A DNA stretch of 64,000 bases from Nocardia sp. NBC_00508 (GTDB taxonomy: Bacteria; Actinomycetota; Actinomycetes; Mycobacteriales; Mycobacteriaceae): positions 2,542,001 through 2,606,000 of the forward strand of contig NZ_CP107852.1 in assembly GCF_036346875.1 (NCBI RefSeq), written 5' to 3'. The notes under the pieces were generated by a model. The model worked only from the letters and a program-made list of their open reading frames with translations. It was not told the origin of the DNA and made no database searches. Shown here piece by piece: positions 46,316 to 55,077 of this stretch. The position numbers and the translations under genes were made by a program. Every line of letters begins with the position of its first letter. Within the stretch, counting starts at the first letter, position 1.

Positions 46316-47173
46316 TCAGTTGAGGTCGCGGGCGCATCGAAAACCGAGATCAGGGGCCGAGTACTCGGGGCTTACCGCGATGCGTTCACTAGTGCGGGTC
46401 TGCCAGCGAAACGACTTCCAGCCGCCGCCGCGCACGACGAAGTGCCCATGATCGGCGACAGCTCGGTAGTTGGGATCGTAGATTCGGTGCCGGTCGTAGA
46501 GCAGGTATGGCGTGGCGGTCCATTCCGCGACATTGCCTGCCATGTCCAGCACCCCGAATGGGGAACGGCCATTGGTGAGTACGCCGACCTCGCTGGTGGC
46601 GGGGGCGGGCCCGTGAGACTCGTAGTGGGGTTGCCACCACGCTTTCCACGTCGCCAGATCGCGGATCTCAATGCCAGCCCAGTATTCGGCAGTGACGGCA
46701 CGAGCCCGGTCCCAGGTGTTGCCCCACGGCCACGCCATCCAGTCCGGGCCGTGAGCGCTGTGCTCCCATTCGGCCTCGCTCGGCAACCGTTTGCCTGCCC
46801 AGATCGCGTAGGTGGTGGCATCGGTGTGATCGACGTGCACGACAGGATGGTTGGGCCGGTCGCGTGGAGCGTCGAGGCGAGGGTGTGGGTGCCTCCAGCA
46901 GATGCCCGACACGGTAGTCCAGTAGTCGCGGCCGTAGACCAGGCCGTAGCCGCGACGCTCGGCAGCGGTTACGTGCCCGGTCGCTTCGACGAATGCCGCG
47001 AACATGGCGTTGGTGACTGGGGTCCGGTCGATGGCGAAAGCGTCGAGCCGCACCATGTGCTGTGGGGTCTCGTCCTCGAACCAGGACCGCGGGTAGTGCT
47101 GGCAAGCCGCGATAGTATCGAGGTGGGATTCCGGTGATCCGACAGCCGCGGTGGCCTCCGAGATCACGATCAT
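46316..47173 (-). CDS. FGE/SUMF1-fold protein without the catalytic cysteine pair
   Basis: 285 residues from ATG 47173; an in-frame TTG at 47182 with GGGAGG 9 nt upstream is an alternative. The sulfatase-modifying-factor fold is clear: FAIDRTPVTNAMFAAFVEATG, LPSEAEWEHSA, WPWGNTW, VLDMAGNVAEWT, VVRGGGW and LGFRCARDLN. In true formylglycine-generating enzymes two cysteines lie between RGGSW and GFR; none is present here. It therefore probably does another reaction of this fold, such as a metabolite oxidation or a binding role. It lies 14 nt after the ThiS/MoaD-like gene. Confidence 0.85.
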   Translation of the reverse strand: MIVISEATAAVGSPESHLDTIAACQHYPRSWFEDETPQHMVRLDAFAIDRTPVTNAMFAAFVEATGHVTAAERRGYGLVYGRDYWTTVSGICWRHPHPRLDAPRDRPNHPVVHVDHTDATTYAIWAGKRLPSEAEWEHSAHGPDWMAWPWGNTWDRARAVTAEYWAGIEIRDLATWKAWWQPHYESHGPAPATSEVGVLTNGRSPFGVLDMAGNVAEWTATPYLLYDRHRIYDPNYRAVADHGHFVVRGGGWKSFRWQTRTSERIAVSPEYSAPDLGFRCARDLN

Positions 47174-47187
47174 ATGTTGCAACGGGG

Positions 47188-47460
47188 TCAGCCTCCCATC
47201 AGCGCCGGGATGATCTGGAGTTCGTGGTCGCCGTCGGAAATCGCAGTGCTCGGGTCGAGGATGTGTATATGGTTGAGGCACACGATCGTCCACGGCGCGA
47301 GAGCCCCCTCTTCGGTGAAAACGCGCTCGGCGAACATCGGGTGGCTCTCGATCAGCCACCTGAGTGCCTGCTCAACAGTGCTGGCGTTGCAGGACAACTG
47401 GGACAGGTCAGCCCTGGCGAGTGTGGACCAGCTGGCGGGCAACACGAATCGGACGGTCAC
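47188..47460 (-). CDS. ThiS/MoaD-like ubiquitin-fold sulfur carrier
   Basis: 90 residues from GTG 47460, which overlaps the preceding epimerase stop by 4 nt (GTGA). Beta-grasp features are VTVRFVLPAS at the start, STVEQALRWLIESHP in the middle and ISDGDHELQIIPALMGG at the end. The terminal Gly-Gly is the site that is adenylated and thiocarboxylated in MoaD, ThiS and CysO. No E1-like activating enzyme is in the window, so it would borrow one such as MoeZ. It suggests sulfur transfer in this pathway. Confidence 0.82.
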   Translation of the reverse strand: MTVRFVLPASWSTLARADLSQLSCNASTVEQALRWLIESHPMFAERVFTEEGALAPWTIVCLNHIHILDPSTAISDGDHELQIIPALMGG

Positions 47461-48404
47461 GGCTGCAACACCGCCCGCATCCACTGGACCGTAATGGTGA
47501 GCCCGTCGGCCAGACACGTGTGGGGCTGCCAACCGAGCAGCGTGTGGGCACGGGTGATGTCCGGTCGCCGCACCGCCACCACCTCGTCACGGCCGGGTGC
47601 GATCTGCACCGACCCCGATCCGGCCCGGTCGATCACCAGCTGCGCGAGGTCAGCAATGGTGATCTCATCGGTCGAGCCGAGATTGATCGGCCCGGCCTCC
47701 TCACTGTCGAGCATGGCGATCAGCCCAGCTATAAAGTCGCCAACCCATACCAGCGATCGGGTTTGCGTGCCGCCGCCCTCCAACCGCAGTGTTTCCCCGC
47801 GCAGCGCCGCCGAGCAAAAAGCGGCGATGACACGACCGTCGTCAGGCCACATGTTCGGCCCGTACACGTTGAACGGACGCACGATTCCTACGTTCGCTCC
47901 GATCCGCTGGTAGGCCGCGGCGGCCGCCTCAGCGACCCGCTTGCCTTCGGTATAGGCGCTGTGTGCGCCGACCGGATCACAATTGCCGCGGTAGTCCTCG
48001 GCCTGCGGATGTACCAGCGGATCGCCGTAGACCTCGGAGGAGGACGCGACCACACAGCGCGCCCCGACGTGATGGGCTAGTTCGAGTACGTTCAGCGTGC
48101 CCACCGTGGCGGCGCGAATGGTATCGATCGGCATCGCGGCGTTGGCCTTCGGTGAGGCCGGGCACGCCAGGTGCACGATGTCGGTGATGTCGGTGATGCC
48201 AGCAAAAGTGTCGGGGTCGCAGATATCGCCGAGCTGCAGCCTGAACTGCGACTCATCGAGGATCGGGTCGATATTGGCTTCGTGCCCGGTGCAGAAGTTG
48301 TCGATGGCGGTGACACGGTCGCCGCGATCGAGCAGGGCCCGGCACAGGTGCGAGCCGATGAATCCGCCGCCCCCGGTGACGGCAACATGCCTGGTGATGG
48401 TCAA
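47457..48404 (-). CDS. NAD-dependent sugar epimerase/decarboxylase (extended SDR) 2
   Basis: 315 residues from TTG 48404 with AGGAGG 6 nt upstream. Motifs are GGGGFIGSHL, HLACPASPKAN, SSSEVYGDP, YTEGKRVAEA (YxxxK) and RPFNVYGPNM. The CPASP block is shared with UDP-glucuronate decarboxylase (UXS-type) enzymes, which would fit the UDP-sugar dehydrogenase just upstream making a uronate. It is translationally coupled to the ThiS/MoaD-like gene. Specificity remains an inference. Confidence 0.88.
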   Translation of the reverse strand: MTITRHVAVTGGGGFIGSHLCRALLDRGDRVTAIDNFCTGHEANIDPILDESQFRLQLGDICDPDTFAGITDITDIVHLACPASPKANAAMPIDTIRAATVGTLNVLELAHHVGARCVVASSSEVYGDPLVHPQAEDYRGNCDPVGAHSAYTEGKRVAEAAAAAYQRIGANVGIVRPFNVYGPNMWPDDGRVIAAFCSAALRGETLRLEGGGTQTRSLVWVGDFIAGLIAMLDSEEAGPINLGSTDEITIADLAQLVIDRAGSGSVQIAPGRDEVVAVRRPDITRAHTLLGWQPHTCLADGLTITVQWMRAVLQP

Positions 48405-48439
48405 CTTTCCCTCCTAGGAGAAGTGAAATCTATTTGGGG

Positions 48440-49702
48440 TCAAAGACGTTCGATGTTGTCTGCGCGGGTGGGCATGAGCCCGCAGGCGTCAAAGACGTAG
48501 CGGGCGGACGCGATCGCGTCCAGGTCCAGCCCGTCGTGGGCGACCAGCACGACCACCGCATCCGCGGTGCCCGCTAGCTCCCGGGTCACCTGCGGACGAA
48601 CCATCGGCACGTCGCGGGCGACTGGATCGACCGCGACGACTCGCGCCCCCTTCCCGGTCAGTTCGCTAATCACCTTTAGCGCGCTCGACTCCCGCAGATC
48701 TGGCACACCGGCCTTGTAGGTGATCCCGACAACCACGATGTGCGCCGCCTCGATCGGCGCCCCGCCGCGCCGGAGCAAACCTTTCGCGATGCGTTGCGCA
48801 ACGTAGACGGGCTGGGTGTCGTTGATCCGCAGCGCGGTCTCCATCAGCGCCGCGGCACGACCAGAGACATCGCGAACCCGCCATGCCAAATAACGGGTAT
48901 CGACCGGCAGGCAATGCCCGCCCGCACCGGGGCTGGGCGTGAACCGGGTGAATCCGAAGGGCTTGGTCGCCGCCAAATCGAGCGCATCCCACACGCTGGC
49001 GCCCATCGCGCCCGCATAACGCGCGAGTTCATTCACCAGTGACACATTCACCAGCCGAAACGCGTTCTCGAGCAGCTTGGACAGCTCGGCCGTACGGACG
49101 TTCGGAGCGAGCACGACCTTATGCACAAGCCCGCACCAGAACTCGGCGATCACCTCCGTCGCCGCCGCATCGACTCCGGCGACTATCTTCGGGACAGCCC
49201 GCAGCCCCGCGAGCCCCACGCCGGGGTTGATCCGCTCTGGGGAGTAACCGAGGAAGAAGTCGTGGCCCACCCGAAGTCCGTGCGATTCGAGGATCGGCGC
49301 CACGATCTCCTCGGTCGTGCCCGGATAGGTCGATGACTCCAGCACGACCGCGCATCCCGGACGCACATGCGGCGCAATCATCGCGGCCGCTGCCTGCACC
49401 AGACTCAGATCCGGGTGAGCGTCGCGCAGCGGCGTCGGCACGGTGATCAACGCGATGTCGAAGCCGCCCAATGCATCCGAGGCGTGTGTCGGATGCAATC
49501 GGTTCGATGCGAGCGCGGCGCGCACTTCGCTAGCGGCGATGTCACTGATGTAGGAGTCGCCCGCGGCGAGGCGGTCGATCCGATCGGGGTCGGTGTCGAA
49601 TGCGATCACCTCGTGACCAGCCGCGACCGCCAGCAACGCGACCGGGAGCCCCACGTAGCCGCAGCCGAGCACGGCCACCCGCACAGTCCTGGCCACCGTC
49701 AT
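48440..49702 (-). CDS. UDP-glucose/UDP-ManNAc dehydrogenase family protein
   Basis: 420 residues from ATG 49702, overlapping the PIG-L stop by 4 nt (ATGA). The NAD site is VLGCGYVGLPVA, followed by STYPGTTEE, LGYSPERINPG, ELSKLLENAFR, the catalytic cysteine in GAGGHCLPVD and YKAGVPDLRES. This family oxidises the C6 hydroxyl of a UDP-sugar to a uronate in two NAD-dependent steps. Sequence is closest in style to WecC/WbpA. It should supply the uronate for the neighbouring epimerase or decarboxylase. Confidence 0.92.
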   Translation of the reverse strand: MTVARTVRVAVLGCGYVGLPVALLAVAAGHEVIAFDTDPDRIDRLAAGDSYISDIAASEVRAALASNRLHPTHASDALGGFDIALITVPTPLRDAHPDLSLVQAAAAMIAPHVRPGCAVVLESSTYPGTTEEIVAPILESHGLRVGHDFFLGYSPERINPGVGLAGLRAVPKIVAGVDAAATEVIAEFWCGLVHKVVLAPNVRTAELSKLLENAFRLVNVSLVNELARYAGAMGASVWDALDLAATKPFGFTRFTPSPGAGGHCLPVDTRYLAWRVRDVSGRAAALMETALRINDTQPVYVAQRIAKGLLRRGGAPIEAAHIVVVGITYKAGVPDLRESSALKVISELTGKGARVVAVDPVARDVPMVRPQVTRELAGTADAVVVLVAHDGLDLDAIASARYVFDACGLMPTRADNIERL

Positions 49703-50424
49703 CCCCTCCACCGCAGGCACTGGAAGGCTTCGGCGTAGGCGAACCCGCTGTGCGCGCCCCGCACAGCGGCCAGCCCGCGTAGGGCAGGTTCCGAGCGAGT
49801 ATGGGGATGGTCGCGCCACTGGCTGGCGTACAGGCTCAATCCGGCGATCTTGCGGTCAAGATCCCCTGCAGACAGCTCGACGAAGATGCTGCGAGCGGCG
49901 GCAGGCACGGTGGCACCTGACCAGAAGTCGGCGACTTCCTCATAGGCCAACACCAGCGCCGGCTGATGCCGGAAGGTCTCCGGGCCTGGTCGCAGTGCGG
50001 TCAACGCTGCGCGTGCGACCGCATGATGGTCCTGGTTGTAGCTGGTGACTTCCGGGATCAGCACCACGTCCGGCCGCAGGACCGGCAGCGCCACCGGGTG
50101 CGGTGGGCGACCCTCCAGCAGGCTGACCAGCTCAGCGCGGGGGGAGGTGTCCAATCGCAGGGTCGCCTCTTCACCTATCCGCGCCACATGCCAGCTGTCG
50201 AGCGACAAGAATCGGGCGACCTGCTGGATCTCGCTGAGGCGCTGCCGGGTCGACGAGCCACCCGCCGCCGAGTACTCGGTGAGCCCGTCGACACTCAGGT
50301 ACAGCACATGCACCTGGCCACCCGCGCGCTTGATCCGCGAGATCAACCCCCCGCAGCCAATCACTTCGTCGTCGGCGTGCGGCGCGATCACCAGCGCACG
50401 CACACCACCCCAGTCGGTCACCAC
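49699..50424 (-). CDS. PIG-L family deacetylase
   Basis: 241 residues from GTG 50424. The zinc-site motif reads APHADDEVIGCGG, and the second ligand motif is QDHHAVAR; both are diagnostic of the LmbE/MshB/PIG-L family, which removes N-acetyl groups from sugars or amidated thiols. It is the first gene of the six-gene minus-strand run and is divergent from the XRE regulator. With the sugar enzymes downstream it probably produces a free amino sugar. A GTG one codon later is an alternative start. Confidence 0.9.
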   Translation of the reverse strand: MVTDWGGVRALVIAPHADDEVIGCGGLISRIKRAGGQVHVLYLSVDGLTEYSAAGGSSTRQRLSEIQQVARFLSLDSWHVARIGEEATLRLDTSPRAELVSLLEGRPPHPVALPVLRPDVVLIPEVTSYNQDHHAVARAALTALRPGPETFRHQPALVLAYEEVADFWSGATVPAAARSIFVELSAGDLDRKIAGLSLYASQWRDHPHTRSEPALRGLAAVRGAHSGFAYAEAFQCLRWRG

Positions 50425-50563
50425 CGTTGCTCACCGTCCTCGCGGCAGGGGTGTCGCAGCGGCATCGAAACTCCTCAGATCGGTGAACTGGATTGGGCCC
50501 GAATCTGTTTCGGGGTCGTGTTCACCTTCGACTGCTGCCGCCGACGTCGCTATGGCATGTCAC

Positions 50564-50576
50564 GCATACCGTATGC
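50564..50576. promoter_or_regulatory. Candidate operator (gcatac-c-gtatgc)
   Basis: A perfect 6-bp inverted repeat with one central base lies in the 233-bp divergent region between the PIG-L gene and the XRE regulator, next to the AT-rich gatacatat. It is a plausible binding site for the regulator controlling both directions. Confidence 0.45.
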
Positions 50577-50657
50577 ATCCGATACATATCCCCAGCCCCG
50601 CACGTCGTGCGCCGATAAGCTCAGCAGGTACACCGACGAACGCCAGGCAGGTCCTCC

Positions 50658-51959
50658 ATGGCCAGCTCGACCAGGAACCAGATCGCACGCCTAGTGCCGC
50701 CCGGATTCTGGGATGCGCCCGCGATCCATGCAGCGCTCGCTTCCCGCCACATGGGCAGAGTGATCGCGGCCTACCGCAACCATCCCGCACACGGTCGGCC
50801 CCTCTCTCAAACCGAGGTCGCGTCTTGGGTTGGCCTGACCCAAGGACAGTTGAGCCGGATCGAGAACGGGCCCCCACTCGCCGACCTGGGCAAGCTAGTC
50901 CAGTGGGCCAAGGTACTCACGATCCCTGCGAACCTGCTTTGGTTCCAACTTCCCGGCCAGTCCACCCCGACCGCGCCCGCCGCGCCCGCGCCAAGCAACG
51001 GACCATTTCGGCTCGTGCACGTCCCGGCCACAACCGACGGCGACAACGACCTCGCAGCGATGCATACGTTCCGCTCCGCCGACCGCACGCTCGGTGGCGG
51101 CCACCTCTACGCTGCTGTGCTGAACTACCTCCACACAGACATCGGCCCCCGGATGTTCGGCGGCGGCCCCGACAATGACGACACACGAGGTCTGTTCATC
51201 TCCGCGGCCGGCCTCACCGAAATGGCGGGCTGGATGGCCCACGACGCCGGGTTCGACCAGCAGGCCGATCGACACTTCCGGCGCGCCCTCGACCTTGCCG
51301 TCATTGGGCGTGACCACCAGCTCCACGTCCATGTCCTCGCCAGCCGCACTCACCTGGCCTTGGGCCGCCGCGACCCGACACAGGCGCGTCGCCACGCCAC
51401 TGACGCGGAGACGGTGCTCGCGCGAGCAGGTCGCCCGCCCGCGTTGGTCGCCCGGGTAGCCGCTCTGCAGGCCCGCACCCATGCCGCGCTCGGCCATCAC
51501 CGCGAGGCACTCCTTATGCTCGACCGGGCCACCACCGGTCTGTCCGCACATGACACACCGGTGTCCTCGCCATGGGTGAGCCACTTCGATGACGCATCCC
51601 TGGCCAGCGACGCCGCACGCTGCCTGCGAACCCTTGGTAATCCCAGGGAAGCCACACGCCACCTCCACCGCATTATCGAGCTGCGACTCGAGGGCACCCG
51701 AGCGCACGCATTCGCGAAACTGTCGCTTACCTCGATCCTCATCCAGCAAGGACACCCCGACGAGGCATGCGCCATGGCCACCGACGCGGTCAACGCCATC
51801 GCTACCGTCAACTCGCACGTAATCACCAGCCAACTGCATCAGCTCGGTGCCCAACTCGAGCCCTATCGCAGCAGTGCTGCGGTGAGAGAATTCGCTGACA
51901 AGCTCAGCCATGTGATCGGCGAGAGGACCTCCATGCACCGATCAGCGACAATCCGATGA
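50658..51959 (+). CDS. XRE-family regulator with TPR-like C-terminal half
   Basis: 433 residues from ATG 50658. The helix-turn-helix lies at about 47-70 (QTEVASWVGLTQGQLSRIE). Residues 130-430 are Ala/His/Arg-rich helices of TPR spacing (FRRALDLAVIGRD, ALGHHREALLMLDRA, LHRIIELRLEGT). This is the plan of actinomycete regulators that often sit next to Nudix or biosynthetic genes. It is divergent from the six-gene sugar run and overlaps the Nudix gene by 4 nt. It probably controls both. Confidence 0.88.
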   Translation: MASSTRNQIARLVPPGFWDAPAIHAALASRHMGRVIAAYRNHPAHGRPLSQTEVASWVGLTQGQLSRIENGPPLADLGKLVQWAKVLTIPANLLWFQLPGQSTPTAPAAPAPSNGPFRLVHVPATTDGDNDLAAMHTFRSADRTLGGGHLYAAVLNYLHTDIGPRMFGGGPDNDDTRGLFISAAGLTEMAGWMAHDAGFDQQADRHFRRALDLAVIGRDHQLHVHVLASRTHLALGRRDPTQARRHATDAETVLARAGRPPALVARVAALQARTHAALGHHREALLMLDRATTGLSAHDTPVSSPWVSHFDDASLASDAARCLRTLGNPREATRHLHRIIELRLEGTRAHAFAKLSLTSILIQQGHPDEACAMATDAVNAIATVNSHVITSQLHQLGAQLEPYRSSAAVREFADKLSHVIGERTSMHRSATIR

Positions 51960-52486
51960 GCCACGCCGAACCGCCGCTGTACCAGCGCGATCCCGAGGCG
52001 TGGAAACAGCATCTCGCCGAAGGAAACGCACGCCAAGCACGCAAGCGAGTCGGTGCTGACGCCCTGTTGACCGATTCCGACGGCCGTATCCTGCTGGTCA
52101 ACCCCAGCTACAAACCCAACTGGGACATTCCGGGTGGGATGGCGGAAGCCAACGAGCCGCCAGACACCACTGTCCGACGCGAACTCGAAGAAGAACTGGG
52201 ACTCACCTTGAGCGCCGCGCATCTACCGTTGCTGTGCGTCGACTGGGTCTCCCCGCACGGCCCGTGGGACGACAGCCTGATGATGATCTTCGATGGCGGG
52301 GTACTCACCGCGACGCAGTTATCAAACCTGCGGCTCGTCGACGGCGAGCTGGACGAGTTCGGATTCGTCGATCTCCAGCACGCCCAGCAGGTGCTGCGAC
52401 CATACGTCTGGCGGCGACTGGACGCAGCAGTACGCGCACGAACGACAGGCGCCACAGCGTACTTGCGCGACGGGCGTCCTGACTGA
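51956..52486 (+). CDS. Nudix hydrolase
   Basis: 176 residues from ATG 51956, overlapping the regulator stop (ATGA). The Nudix box is complete: GGMAEANE, seven residues, then RRELEEELG. It is preceded by WDIPGG, typical of the family. Members cleave nucleoside diphosphates linked to another group, such as nucleotide sugars, which fits the adjoining UDP-sugar genes. Substrate is not determinable. It is co-expressed with the XRE regulator. Confidence 0.9.
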   Translation: MSHAEPPLYQRDPEAWKQHLAEGNARQARKRVGADALLTDSDGRILLVNPSYKPNWDIPGGMAEANEPPDTTVRRELEEELGLTLSAAHLPLLCVDWVSPHGPWDDSLMMIFDGGVLTATQLSNLRLVDGELDEFGFVDLQHAQQVLRPYVWRRLDAAVRARTTGATAYLRDGRPD

Positions 52487-52599
52487 TCAAGACGGTCGGC
52501 GGACACGGCGACGAACTCAACGCTCGACGAATACCGTCAACAGCGCGTTGACGTCATACGCCGAGATTCCACAGGCAGAGAGCATCATCAATGGAGCGC

Positions 52600-52944
52600 T
52601 CAGCGCGCCAAGAATACGTCTCTGATTTGAATCGGATACACCTCCACAGTCAATTCCCCAGTCAGATCGTCTCCTCTAGTAGAGATACTGATAATACCGC
52701 TGCTATCAACGGAGATACGATTCACCTGTTCACGAAAGATATCAGCGAGGACCGCTGAATCCTGAATCCATCGAACACGAGCAGACCGCGCAATAACATC
52801 GTAGGACAGTTCCAATTTGTTGCGATCGTCAGGTTCTATGTTCACCACAAACGAGGCAGTCGATCCCGGAATTGCAATACGCTCAGCGCCAAAAGTATTC
52901 AGAAAGTCCGATTCTTCTGGTTCGATGAACTCATACTCTACCAT
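52600..52944 (-). CDS. Candidate immunity protein of the small ESX toxin locus
   Basis: 114 residues from ATG 52944 (GAGGAG 7 nt upstream); a GTG at 52950 that overlaps the toxin stop is an alternative. The protein is acidic and beta-rich (ASFVVNIEPDDRNKLELSYDV), with no export signal. No family is recognised. Base composition differs from the surroundings: 52681-52740 has 25 G/C in 60. It directly follows the toxin gene, the usual immunity position, and looks recently acquired. Confidence 0.7.
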   Translation of the reverse strand: MVEYEFIEPEESDFLNTFGAERIAIPGSTASFVVNIEPDDRNKLELSYDVIARSARVRWIQDSAVLADIFREQVNRISVDSSGIISISTRGDDLTGELTVEVYPIQIRDVFLAR

Positions 52945-52946
52945 CT

Positions 52947-54284
52947 TCACGCTCCTCTACCTTTAGGGATTACGGTCGTCATGCGCAACCCTTCCGGCGT
53001 AACTTGCCAAGTCGTTTCAAACTTCAGGATACCGTTCGGGCCAACGAATAGCGATTCCCTCACCTGAAATTCACCGTACTCATTGGTGAAAGTGCGGGCA
53101 ATATTACTATCGGTACTGACAACCTCGTCGAAATGTCGGCTGAGCAGATCCCTTCCAGCCGGGTTGTCAAACACGCCTACACGATTCAGCTGATCCAGAT
53201 TCTGCACCGACCTTGGCGTATTGTGGGGATCCGCTGCTGCTCTACCGAAGAGATAGTCGAACTTCTTCTCGTCAACGATAGCCTTCGACTGCGGTTTGGG
53301 CGCGCTATTCACATCGCCGCGACGTTTGCCGCCCAACCGTTCGAATAGATCTTTGACCACCTTTCTGGCCTTGACAACGGCATCCTTCGCCTCTTGTTTG
53401 AGACCTGCGATCTGGAGCGCCTTGCGGGCTCGCCAGGCGATGATGCCGTCTTTGATCTTTCCAGCCCACCGCCGCACCGTATCCAAAGCTTTGACAGCGG
53501 TGACCGCACCTGCGCCGAAGCTGATCAGTGACAGGCCGATGGTGATGGCTGCGTCGATGGCGAGGTCTTGGGCGAGAGACGTCAGGAAGCCTTTGATCTC
53601 GTCGCGGAGTTCGGTCAGCGCGTCCTTGTATGCGATGCAGGACTGGCTGATCTGGGTGCAGGCGGTCAGCAGTTGATCGATGGAATTCGCGAGGGATTTG
53701 AGATCGTCTCGGATGTAGCCCGCGTCGTCGGCGGTCACACTGTCGAACAACCCCGCCGCGATCGTGATCTTGTCCCGGGCGTTCGTGTTCTGGTAGATCG
53801 TGCCGAGCCGGTCCCAGGCGTCGGCCGCCTTGGCCAGTTTTCCGGTGTCGCCATCGGGGACGGGTATGCCTATGTGGCTGACGATATTGATGCCGCTGTC
53901 GATGAGTCCTTGCCCGGGGCCGCCCGCCGAGGCTGGGACCGAGAATGGTCCGAAGACCGGCATTCCCGGATCTGTTGGCCGATCCGGTTGTGGCGCGCCC
54001 TTCAGTGAAGCGTCGGCCTGGGCGTGCGTGAAGCCGATGTCGTTGAGGGCGCTGCCGTATGCGTACAACGTGGAGTGGACATCCTCGAAGAATCCCACCG
54101 CCTCGTAGGCGGACGTGTTGTACGAGCGCGCCCATTCTTGACCGTTCTCGTCCACGCCTGCCATCGATCCGCATCCGGACAGTTCCGCGAAGATGTAGAG
54201 AAAGCTGTCACGCAGCGCCGACGCGGCGTCGAAACAGTTGGTGGCCGCTTGGTAATAGGCCTTCGGATCGACGGCCAGGGTCAT
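52947..54284 (-). CDS. ESX-type secreted toxin with variable C-terminal domain
   Basis: 445 residues from ATG 54284, overlapping the stop of the upstream WXG100 gene (ATGA). Residues 1-120 are helical and WXG/LXG-like, 150-250 helical with a hydrophobic stretch (AAITIGLSLISFGAGAVTAV), and 260-330 a Lys/Arg-rich linker. The last 110 residues (EKKFDYLFGRA...HNTPRSVQNLDQLNRVGVFD...FQVRESLFVGPNG...MTTVIPKG) resemble the BECR/DUF6883-type toxin RNase fold. That assignment is by eye. GC falls near the 3' end, as when toxin tips are exchanged. It probably enters rival cells by ESX export. Confidence 0.78.
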   Translation of the reverse strand: MTLAVDPKAYYQAATNCFDAASALRDSFLYIFAELSGCGSMAGVDENGQEWARSYNTSAYEAVGFFEDVHSTLYAYGSALNDIGFTHAQADASLKGAPQPDRPTDPGMPVFGPFSVPASAGGPGQGLIDSGINIVSHIGIPVPDGDTGKLAKAADAWDRLGTIYQNTNARDKITIAAGLFDSVTADDAGYIRDDLKSLANSIDQLLTACTQISQSCIAYKDALTELRDEIKGFLTSLAQDLAIDAAITIGLSLISFGAGAVTAVKALDTVRRWAGKIKDGIIAWRARKALQIAGLKQEAKDAVVKARKVVKDLFERLGGKRRGDVNSAPKPQSKAIVDEKKFDYLFGRAAADPHNTPRSVQNLDQLNRVGVFDNPAGRDLLSRHFDEVVSTDSNIARTFTNEYGEFQVRESLFVGPNGILKFETTWQVTPEGLRMTTVIPKGRGA

Positions 54285-54580
54285 ATGCCGAGGATCCGTA
54301 GGCTCTCGGCCACAGCGCCGGTGTAGCCCTCATGAGCCAGTCGCACAGCCTCTTCCAAGGCCGTGAGTCCTTCCCTGATGTCGGTGGCACCGACCAGCCA
54401 TTCGTCGTGCGCTTCGCGGTAGGCCACCATCACCGCCCCGGAGGAGGCCGCGTCGACTTCCTTGGCTTTCTGGTCGATCGCTGCGAGCTGATCGGCAAGC
54501 AAGCCTGCGAAACCCCGGATTCGGGCAGCCAAGTTGTCGAGTTTGTCGAGATCGACCGAGAAAGCTTGCGCGTCTGCCAT
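54281..54580 (-). CDS. WXG100-family protein 2 of small toxin locus
   Basis: 99 residues from ATG 54580 (MADAQAFSVDLDKLDNLAARI). The upstream extension to 54706 is dropped because it overlaps the preceding gene. It is all-helical with the central region EVDAASSGAVMVAYREAHDEW and no signal peptide. It lies 17 nt after the other WXG100 gene and overlaps the toxin gene by 4 nt. The two small proteins probably form a heterodimer or escort the toxin. A broken copy of its start lies at 58692-58775. Confidence 0.82.
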   Translation of the reverse strand: MADAQAFSVDLDKLDNLAARIRGFAGLLADQLAAIDQKAKEVDAASSGAVMVAYREAHDEWLVGATDIREGLTALEEAVRLAHEGYTGAVAESLRILGI

Positions 54581-54597
54581 CAGGTGCCTGTCCTCGG

Positions 54598-54912
54598 TCA
54601 GGGCAGGTCCAACGAGCTCACGCCGGTGGCGAAAGCTTGGTCGGTCCCGCGAACGGTGTCGGCGGTGATCCCCAGCTTCTCCGCCAACTCGAACAGCGCA
54701 TCCCACACCTGCACCGCTCCCTGGTGGAACTCCTCCCAGCCAGCCGTAAAGGCGCCGGAGTTGTTTCCGGTCCAGCTCCCCAGCATGTCCCGAACATCGG
54801 TCTCCAGCGCCGAGTAGCCGTCACGGCACTGGGTGGCGACATCGAATGCCAAGCGCCCCAATGCCTTGACTTCATCGGTCTCGACCGAGAGTGAGGACGA
54901 TTCCCCCGCCAA
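54598..54912 (-). CDS. WXG100-family protein 1 of small toxin locus
   Basis: 104 residues from ATG 54912. The WxG turn is explicit (LGSWTGNNSGAF) between two long helices (LGRLAFDVATQCRDGYSALETD and the helix after WEEFHQGAVQVWDAL). Length and layout are those of ESX/WXG100 proteins. It opens the four-gene toxin operon that ends at 52600. The 165 bp upstream hold its promoter region but no clear box. Confidence 0.88.
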   Translation of the reverse strand: MAGESSSLSVETDEVKALGRLAFDVATQCRDGYSALETDVRDMLGSWTGNNSGAFTAGWEEFHQGAVQVWDALFELAEKLGITADTVRGTDQAFATGVSSLDLP

Positions 54913-55077
54913 ACCTCTGTCCCCCTCTGCCAGTGAATGATTCAGGCGACAGCCGCGTACCGTCTCGGGCCAGTAGCCGAACTCGTTGCAGCATAGCTGA
55001 GCTAGCGATCACCTGGAAAGCACGAATGGCGGTCTGATGCCTGGATCGCCATCCGCGCGTGGGAGATTGCGAGATTC

